Positions 6,584 to 10,138 of a DNA stretch of 10,138 bases are shown in pieces. Both the position numbers and the translations under genes were made by a program. The notes under the pieces are model-generated. The model was given only the letters and a program-made list of their open reading frames with translations, had not been told where the DNA came from and searched no databases. The stretch's first letter is position 1; each line of letters starts with the position of its first letter. The stretch covers positions 1 through 10,138 of the forward strand of contig JBBPYA010000344.1 in assembly GCA_038200385.1 (NCBI GenBank), read 5' to 3'. The stretch is from JBBPYA01 sp038200385 (lineage in GTDB: Bacteria; Actinomycetota; Actinomycetes; Mycobacteriales; Geodermatophilaceae).

Positions 6584-6586
6584 GCA
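6569..6586. promoter_or_regulatory. Inverted-repeat operator candidate TGCTTG-N6-CAAGCA
   Basis: TGCTTGGCATTGCAAGCA has perfect 6-bp arms around a 6-bp spacer and lies between phaB and the XRE gene, over the candidate -35 box. A 21-bp stretch starting one base earlier (6568-6588) matches 16 of 21 bases of the phasin promoter region (7613-7633). A nested ATTGC-AA-GCAAT is also present at 6577-6588. The XRE protein is the most likely ligand, giving autoregulation. Confidence 0.55.
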
Positions 6587-6598
6587 ATTGGCACCCGG

Positions 6599-7465
6599 CT
6601 ACATATCCATGCCGCCGTTGACGCCCCAGACCTGACCGGTGATGTACGCCGAGGCGTCCGCGGCCAGGAAGTGGACCACCCGGGCGATCTCCTGGGGACG
6701 GCACAGGCGGCCCAGCGGGATCTGCGCCTTGATCTTGTCCAGCACCTTCTCCGGGACGCTCTCGAGCATCTCGGTGGCCACGTAGCCGGGGGTCACGGTG
6801 TTCACGGTGATGCCGACGCCGTCGTCGACGAGCTTGCCGGCCCGACCGAGCAGGAACGCTGCCTCCTTCGCCAGGGTCTTGGTCAGGCCGAGCAGGCCGG
6901 CCTTGGAGGCGGCGTAGTTGGCCTGGCCGATGTTGCCGGTCTCCCCGATCACCGAGGAGACGAAGATGATGCGGCCGGTCCCGCGTTCGACCATGTGCTG
7001 CAGCGCCGGCTGGGCCATGTAGAACGAGCCCGACAGGTTCACCGCGATCACGGTGTTCCAGTCCTCCACCGACATCTTCATCGCCATCTTGTCCATCGTG
7101 ATGCCCGCGTTGTTGACCAGGATGTCCAGTCGACCGTGCGCCTCGAGCACCTCCTGGACCACCCGGTGACAGTCCTCGGGGTGCGAGACGTTGCCCTGGT
7201 GGACCGTCGCGCGACCCGCACCGGGGAAGTCTGCCTGGATGTCGGTGAGGAAGGACTCCGCGCGTTCGCGGTTGCCGCTGTACCCTGCCGCCACCGACGC
7301 CCCCTGGCTGGCCAGGCTCCGGCAGATCGCGGCGCCGATCCCCCGGCTGCCCCCGGTGACCAGGGCCACCCGGCCCGCGAGCTTGTCCCCGGCCCGGCCG
7401 CGCGTGCCTGTGTCGGAAGAGGCGGTGTCGGAAAGGGCTGTGTCGGAACTGGCTGTGTCGCTCAT
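6599..7465 (-). CDS. phaB: Acetoacetyl-CoA reductase (NADPH-dependent SDR)
   Basis: This 288-residue SDR would reduce acetoacetyl-CoA to (R)-3-hydroxybutyryl-CoA, the substrate of PhaC. It has TGGSRGIG (37-44), NNAG (118-121), Asn143 and the catalytic Ser171, Tyr184 and Lys188. AGYSGNRERAE after the second strand is typical of PhaB/FabG enzymes, and the C-terminus ITGQVWGVNGGMDM is classical for PhaB. FabG is the main alternative; the neighbouring phaC and phasin genes favour PhaB. The ATG at 7465 is preceded by AGAGGA at a suitable distance. The frame stays open up to 7609, but the extra residues resemble no SDR. Unusually, about 26 residues precede the core and include four SDTxx repeats. 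It is first in the leftward gene series and diverges from the phasin gene, with no clear promoter of its own. Confidence 0.9.
   Translation of the reverse strand: MSDTASSDTALSDTASSDTGTRGRAGDKLAGRVALVTGGSRGIGAAICRSLASQGASVAAGYSGNRERAESFLTDIQADFPGAGRATVHQGNVSHPEDCHRVVQEVLEAHGRLDILVNNAGITMDKMAMKMSVEDWNTVIAVNLSGSFYMAQPALQHMVERGTGRIIFVSSVIGETGNIGQANYAASKAGLLGLTKTLAKEAAFLLGRAGKLVDDGVGITVNTVTPGYVATEMLESVPEKVLDKIKAQIPLGRLCRPQEIARVVHFLAADASAYITGQVWGVNGGMDM
7403..7462 (-). repeat. Four 15-bp tandem units encoding SDTAS-like repeats in PhaB
   Basis: Directly after the phaB start codon, four 15-bp units encode SDTAS, SDTAL, SDTAS and SDTGT. They share a TCCGACAC-type core (AGCGACAC in the first unit) with a few changes. 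The repeats lie outside the Rossmann core, in a probably disordered leader. Such short tandem units can gain or lose copies without changing the frame. Confidence 0.75.
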
Positions 7466-7613
7466 GGGGGTTCCTCTCAGGATTGCCGGTTGATCGCCGC
7501 CCGACCGCTTCGTCGTGAGGCGTGGCCTGGCCCCGGGACGCAGCACATGGCGTGCGGCACGGGGCGTGCGGAAATCCTGCCAGGTGTGACAGACCCCACG
7601 ACCGGTCACCGAG

Positions 7614-7631
7614 TGCTTGACATCCCTAGCA
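7614..7631. promoter_or_regulatory. TGCTTG-N8-AGCA operator candidate at the phasin promoter
   Basis: TGCTTGACATCCCTAGCA shares TGCTTG, CAT and AGCA with the site upstream of the XRE gene and has the same TGCT-N10-AGCA symmetry. It covers the phasin -35 box TTGACA, so bound protein would block RNA polymerase. This suggests that the XRE regulator controls the phasin gene. Confidence 0.5.
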
Positions 7632-7644
7632 AACTACGTAGTAT
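7617..7644 (+). promoter_or_regulatory. Phasin gene promoter
   Basis: A perfect -35 box TTGACA (7617-7622) lies 16 bp from TAGTAT (7639-7644), a 4/6 match to the -10 consensus. Transcription would begin about 35 bp before the phasin start codon. This is the best promoter in the window, which fits the abundance usual for phasins. Confidence 0.55.
7633..7642. promoter_or_regulatory. Perfect palindrome ACTACGTAGT overlapping the phasin -10 box
   Basis: A perfect 10-bp palindrome fills the end of the promoter spacer and the first part of the -10 box. Its position fits a repressor site separate from the neighbouring TGCTTG motif. The core is short, so chance is possible. Confidence 0.3.
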
Positions 7645-7686
7645 CTCAATCGCAGGTATTCATGTCGACCCGAGGAGAGTGCGCAG

Positions 7687-8181
7687 ATGACCATTCAGGA
7701 CACGTACACCAGCACCGTCCGCCAGGCCCAGGACAGCTGGTCCGGCATGCTGGAGTCGATCATCGACAACCAGCAGAAGGCCTTCGGCCGGCCGGTGAAC
7801 CCCTTCGCCCGCATGGACGCCGGTGCCGCGATCGACCAGATGTTCGACTTCTGGAACAAGACGCTCGAGGTACAGCGCGACGCCGTCAAGACGCTGGCCG
7901 GCGTCACCGCCTCGGTCGGCGAGACCGTCCGGGCGCAGGCCCAGGCGCAGGCCCAGTCGGTCGGCGAGATGGTCCGCGAGCAGACCGAGACCGCGACCCG
8001 GGTTGCCCGCGAGCAGCTCGACCTGGTCACCGAGGCGGCGCAGGAGCAGGCCGCCAAGGGCTACGAGACCCTGACAAAGGCCGAGCTGCAGGACGAGCTC
8101 GACCGTCGCAACCTGCCCAAGACCGGCAACGTCGATGAGCTGCGCGCCCGCCTCGTCGAGGACGACCACAAGAGCGTCTGA
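7687..8181 (+). CDS. phaP: Phasin with a C-terminal SAP-like domain
   Basis: This 164-residue protein has no signal peptide. Residues 1-120 are almost entirely amphipathic helix, with MFDFWNKTLEVQRDAVKTLAG (48-72) and a run of AQ pairs (83-90), as in granule-coating phasins. Residues 127-160 look like a SAP domain: LTKAELQDELDRRNLP, a T-G-N turn, then DELRARL. SAP domains bind DNA or RNA in other proteins. The protein may therefore coat PHA granules and tether them to the nucleoid, a job done by PhaF or PhaM in other bacteria; this role is inferred. AGGAGAG lies 7 nt before the ATG. The gene is divergent from phaB and has its own strong promoter. The phasin call rests on helical character, size and context. 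Confidence 0.82.
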   Translation: MTIQDTYTSTVRQAQDSWSGMLESIIDNQQKAFGRPVNPFARMDAGAAIDQMFDFWNKTLEVQRDAVKTLAGVTASVGETVRAQAQAQAQSVGEMVREQTETATRVAREQLDLVTEAAQEQAAKGYETLTKAELQDELDRRNLPKTGNVDELRARLVEDDHKSV

Positions 8182-8191
8182 CCACCACGAC

Positions 8192-8317
8192 CCGGGTCAC
8201 GCCCGGATCGTGAACACCCGACAGTGCCTTTCCCGCGCACGGTTCGCCTCTCCTCGTGAGTGGCGGATCTGCGGCGGGGGAGGCACTTCGTGCGTTTGCC
8301 GGCCGATCCGGTCCGGC
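8192..8317. terminator. Gap between phasin and nudC remnant with two short hairpins
   Basis: The 142-bp gap between convergent genes holds no ORF I can support. CCGGG-TCACG-CCCGG (8192-8206) follows the phasin stop by 10 bp. GCCGG and CCGGC (8298-8302 and 8313-8317) form a second stem close to the end of the nudC remnant. Either may end transcription; both stems are only 5 bp and lack T-tracts. Confidence 0.3.
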
Positions 8318-8323
8318 GAGGGC

Positions 8324-9005
8324 TCAGGGCAGCAGCCCGGCCAGCCAGTCGTCGCTGATGCGCCGGGCGATCGACACCGGTGGGGGCAGGCGCTCGACCC
8401 GCACGGTGCCCGCTCCCGCCCGGTGGCCAGCAGCTCGTCGCGGGTGAACCAGCCGGGGTCGGCGATCTCGTCGTCGTCCAGGCGCAGCTCGGTCGCTCCG
8501 ACGCCCCGCGCTGTGTAGCCCAGCATCAGCGAGCAGGGGAAGGGCCACGGCTGGCTGCCGGCGTAGGTGACGTCGGTGACGGCCAGGCCCACCTCCTCGA
8601 ACACCTCACGGGTACCGCCGCCTCGGCCGACTCCCCCGCCTCGACGAACCCGGCCAGGATCGAGAACCGGCCGGGCGGCCAGATCGGCTGCCGGCCGAGC
8701 ACCTGCCGGTCACCGTCGTGCACCAGCATGATCATCGCGGGGTCGGTGCGCGGGAACGTCTCGTGCCCCTCTCGGCAGCGGCGAACCCAGCCCGCGTCGG
8801 CGGACTCCGTCGGGCGCCCGCATTGCGGCAGAACGGGTGCCGGCCGTGGAAGCGGGCCAGGGCGACGGCCTGGGTGAACAGACCGGCCTCGAGGCTCGTC
8901 CTGGCCCACCGGCGCGGTGGCCATCCGGCCCAGCTCGTAGCGGGTCTCCAGCAGGGCTGCACCGGTGACGTTGGTGGAGACGTCGGCGTCCACGGTGAGC
9001 AGCGC
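8324..9005 (-). pseudogene. nudC: Frameshifted, 5'-truncated NADH pyrophosphatase (Nudix family)
   Basis: Pieces of a NudC protein are readable in three minus-strand frames. In order they are: ETRYELGRMATAPVGQDE; GLFTQAVALARFHGRHPFCR; CGRPTESADAGW, then FPRTDPAMIMLVHDGDRQ and LAGFVEAGESAEAAV; REVFEEVGLAVTDV with the NADH pyrophosphatase signature SQPWPFPCS; and VERLPPPVSIARRISDDWL to the stop. The Nudix box (GX5EX7REUXEEXGU) is complete once one lost base is allowed for. Shifts lie near 8890-8905, 8823, 8611 and 8410-8420; the last three each fit a one-base loss. The first 100 or so residues are absent, replaced by transposase sequence. An intact NudC splits NADH or NAD+ to mononucleotides. 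The family call is firm. Whether the breaks are decay or sequencing error is open. Confidence 0.8.
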
Positions 9006-9041
9006 GGCGCGCTGGGAGCTGATGAAGGCCGTCACGGTCAC
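9003..9041 (-). mobile_element. Start of an IS3-type transposase OrfB, cut off
   Basis: A GTG start overlaps the OrfA stop as GTGA and opens VTVTAFISSQRA, similar to the beginning of IS3-family OrfB proteins (xxxFIxxQRxxHGV). After about a dozen residues the frame runs into NudC-like sequence. It is too short to be sure on its own; its position directly after OrfA supports it. Confidence 0.45.
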
Positions 9042-9205
9042 CGGCCCATCGCCGCTTTCACCCAGAGCGCCGCCGAACGCTTGAGCACAGCACGCTCAAT
9101 CGCCAGTTCGGCGTTGTCCCGCCGCAGCCGAGCCAGCTCAGCGCGTTCGGACTCCGACAACGGCGCATCCACGCCGTCGCGGGACTCCCGATCACGAGCC
9201 ACCCA
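9038..9205 (-). mobile_element. C-terminal remnant of an IS3-family transposase OrfA
   Basis: Fifty-five codons from WVARDRE to a TGA at 9038 encode the typical C-terminal half of an IS3 OrfA: SERAELARLRRDNAELAIER, then VLKRSAALWVKAAMGR. This is the leucine-zipper-like helix that follows the DNA-binding helix-turn-helix. The helix-turn-helix itself is missing; sequence of another family precedes it. The fragment is non-functional, and no terminal inverted repeats were found. Confidence 0.75.
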
Positions 9206-9207
9206 GT

Positions 9208-9443
9208 TCGTACATCGTTGGCGTCGGCGAAGGTGCGCACCGCCTCACGAAACCGGGTGCCCATCTTCTCCACACCGCCGGTGAGGGGATCGGGAACCCC
9301 CGCCGGGCCAGGAACTGCACCACCTGCCCGGGGACCTGCACCGTGGGCAGATACCCGTTGAGGTACATCCTGTCCAGGCACTTGAGGTCCAACGTCACAT
9401 GCCCTGCCAAGATGTCATCCACCGTGACCAACCGCCTAGCCAT
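9208..9443 (-). pseudogene. Frameshifted N-terminal fragment of an unidentified protein
   Basis: From an ATG at 9443, with GGAGG about 6 nt upstream, the frame encodes MARRLVTVDDILAGHVTLDL, then CLDRMYLNGYLPTVQV and IPSPAV. After a one-base loss at 9274-9275 it continues as VEKMGTRFREAVRTFADAND. I recall similar N-termini (LDRIYLNGYVP, IPSPA, EKIGTRFR) in larger actinobacterial proteins of unknown function, often near mobile DNA, but cannot assign a role. The fragment ends where the OrfA remnant begins, near 9206. The good start signals suggest that the 5' end of a former gene survives here. Confidence 0.6.
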
Positions 9444-9458
9444 CACGCACCTCCACAA

Positions 9459-9736
9459 GCCGACCGTCGTAGACCACAGTGCGCTCAGAGCCAGCCGTCA
9501 GTCACCCCACCCCGGCCAGTCACCTACCTCAACGGTCCGAGGCGGAGCCTCGCTAGAACCTGCCCATGCCGCGCAGGGGTCAGGGGTCAGTTTTTCACGT
9601 GCCGTCGACACGGGGCCTGGTGTGGTTGCCTTGGGCGCCGGCACGAGGAGATGAGCCGCTCGGCCGTCCCCGGTTCCGTCTCGCGCGTGACGCCGGTAGC
9701 GTCGGGCGAAGATTGAAAGAGCCATCAGAGAGGCAC
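9459..9736. other. Non-coding or unassigned stretch
   Basis: No ORF here has convincing protein character. Notable items are two GGGGTCA copies in a row followed by TTTTT (about 9576-9596), which may be the worn end of a mobile element, and two CAGTCACC copies at 9499 and 9517. TAGCGT at 9697-9702 resembles an actinobacterial -10 box, but the -35 position (TTCCGT) is poor. Confidence 0.4.
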
Positions 9737-10050
9737 ATGACGATGCATGAGGGACTCGCGCTGCGGGAAGACTCCGGTAGGCAACAACTGGAGGAACAAT
9801 CGAAGAAGATCAGGTCAGTGCGCGACACAGTGACTTATCGAAAGACAAGCACCGGGCCGCCGTCTCCGATGAGCAGCGCGACTGACTGGTGTGGCGGCTA
9901 TCGACGTTCTTCATCGGTATGGAGCGCATGACCACCCAGAGCTCGGGCCTCGTCATGGCCTACGAGAACGAGCGGGAGGGCTTTCTCGTGCCTCACCTGT
10001 GGCTCGGGGTGATCTCGGTGCCCCTCCCGGGAACACTGGCGGGGATATGA
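9737..10050 (+). other. Possible decayed coding region, unassigned
   Basis: An ATG at 9737 or 9743 with AGAGG upstream opens a short frame (MTMHEGLALREDSG and onward) that ends at 9931. A second frame, open from 9781, reads IEEDQVSARHSDLSKDKHRA and then SDEQRD. It hits a TGA at 9883 and continues as LVWRLSTFFIGMERMTTQ (ATG at 9919 or 9928) to a stop at 10050. The second frame looks more protein-like across its stop, suggesting a nonsense mutation or a base error. I recognise no family. Confidence 0.25.
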
Positions 10051-10138
10051 GGGTCAGCGGACAGACACAGGCCAAGCCGGACACCAGAAGTGGATCTGCG
10101 AACCCTGCGGATTCATCTACGATCCCGAGGAAGGCGAC
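10047..10138 (+). CDS. Rubredoxin, 5' part, start frame disrupted
   Basis: The last 51 bases encode KWICEPCGFIYDPEEGD, the first iron-binding CxxCG knuckle and following turn of a rubredoxin. Rubredoxins are small one-iron electron carriers, which in actinobacteria often serve alkane hydroxylases. The frame has no ATG, GTG or TTG between the upstream TGA at 10010 and the motif. An ATG at 10047 opens MRVSGQTQAKPDT in another frame, and would join the rubredoxin frame if one base had been lost around 10085. The second metal-binding motif lies beyond the window. The family call is firm; whether the gene is intact is not known. Confidence 0.7.
   Translation, partial: MRVSGQTQAKPDTRSGSANPADSSTIPRKA

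Noticed and set aside
7466..7609. An upstream extension of phaB by 48 codons
   Set aside because: The extra residues resemble no SDR sequence, and the ATG at 7465 has a good ribosome binding site.
7921..7956. A run of Ala-Gln codons in the phasin gene that looks like a tandem repeat
   Set aside because: It is a short low-complexity stretch of an amphipathic helix, common in phasins, and not a separate repeat element.
1..10138. tRNA, rRNA, CRISPR arrays and riboswitches
   Set aside because: I saw no tRNA-like cloverleaf, rRNA core, regularly spaced CRISPR repeats or known riboswitch motif by eye; a covariance-model scan could not be run.

Overview
The window comes from a high-GC actinobacterium. 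Coding bias, GTG/TTG starts with GGAG-type ribosome binding sites, short gene gaps and actinobacterial-looking protein families all point that way. I cannot name the genus. The core, roughly positions 1-8180, is a polyhydroxyalkanoate (PHA) storage cluster. The right end is a patchwork of broken genes and mobile-element debris, followed by the start of a rubredoxin gene.

Layout, left to right. A partial minus-strand gene at the left edge probably encodes a PHB-depolymerase-type esterase. It lies directly behind a ribbon-helix-helix (RHH) regulator (117-512, minus). A 124-bp divergent promoter region carries three evenly spaced copies of a 7-bp operator-like repeat. On its other side is a 652-residue fusion protein (637-2595, plus) with an unassigned N-terminal domain and a ketoacyl synthase III domain. 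Convergent to it is an MFE-2-like hydroxyacyl-CoA dehydrogenase of the SDR family (2628-3533, minus).

The main operon runs leftward: phaB reductase (6599-7465), an XRE regulator (6147-6515), class I PHA synthase phaC (4373-6094), and an alpha/beta hydrolase resembling intracellular PHA depolymerases (3621-4376) whose start overlaps the phaC stop. The phasin gene (7687-8181, plus) diverges from phaB. Its product ends in what looks like a SAP DNA-binding domain.

Together the genes cover monomer supply (ketoacyl synthase, PhaB, SDR), polymerisation (PhaC), granule coating (phasin), mobilisation (two candidate depolymerases) and control (RHH and XRE regulators). No thiolase (phaA) is present in the window. 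The ketoacyl synthase could supply acetoacetyl-CoA instead, but this is inference. Intergenic DNA holds candidate control sites: an RHH operator array over its own promoter, a TGCTTG-N8-AGCA motif upstream of both the XRE gene and the phasin gene with a third copy at the RHH start, two further palindromes, and several hairpins.

From 8324 to 9443 (minus) lie fragments of a NudC-type NADH pyrophosphatase with about four frameshifts, IS3-family transposase OrfA and OrfB pieces, and a frameshifted N-terminal fragment of an unidentified protein. Positions 9459-9736 contain no gene I can support. Positions 9737-10050 contain only weak, possibly decayed coding. The final 90 bases encode the first metal-binding motif of a rubredoxin.
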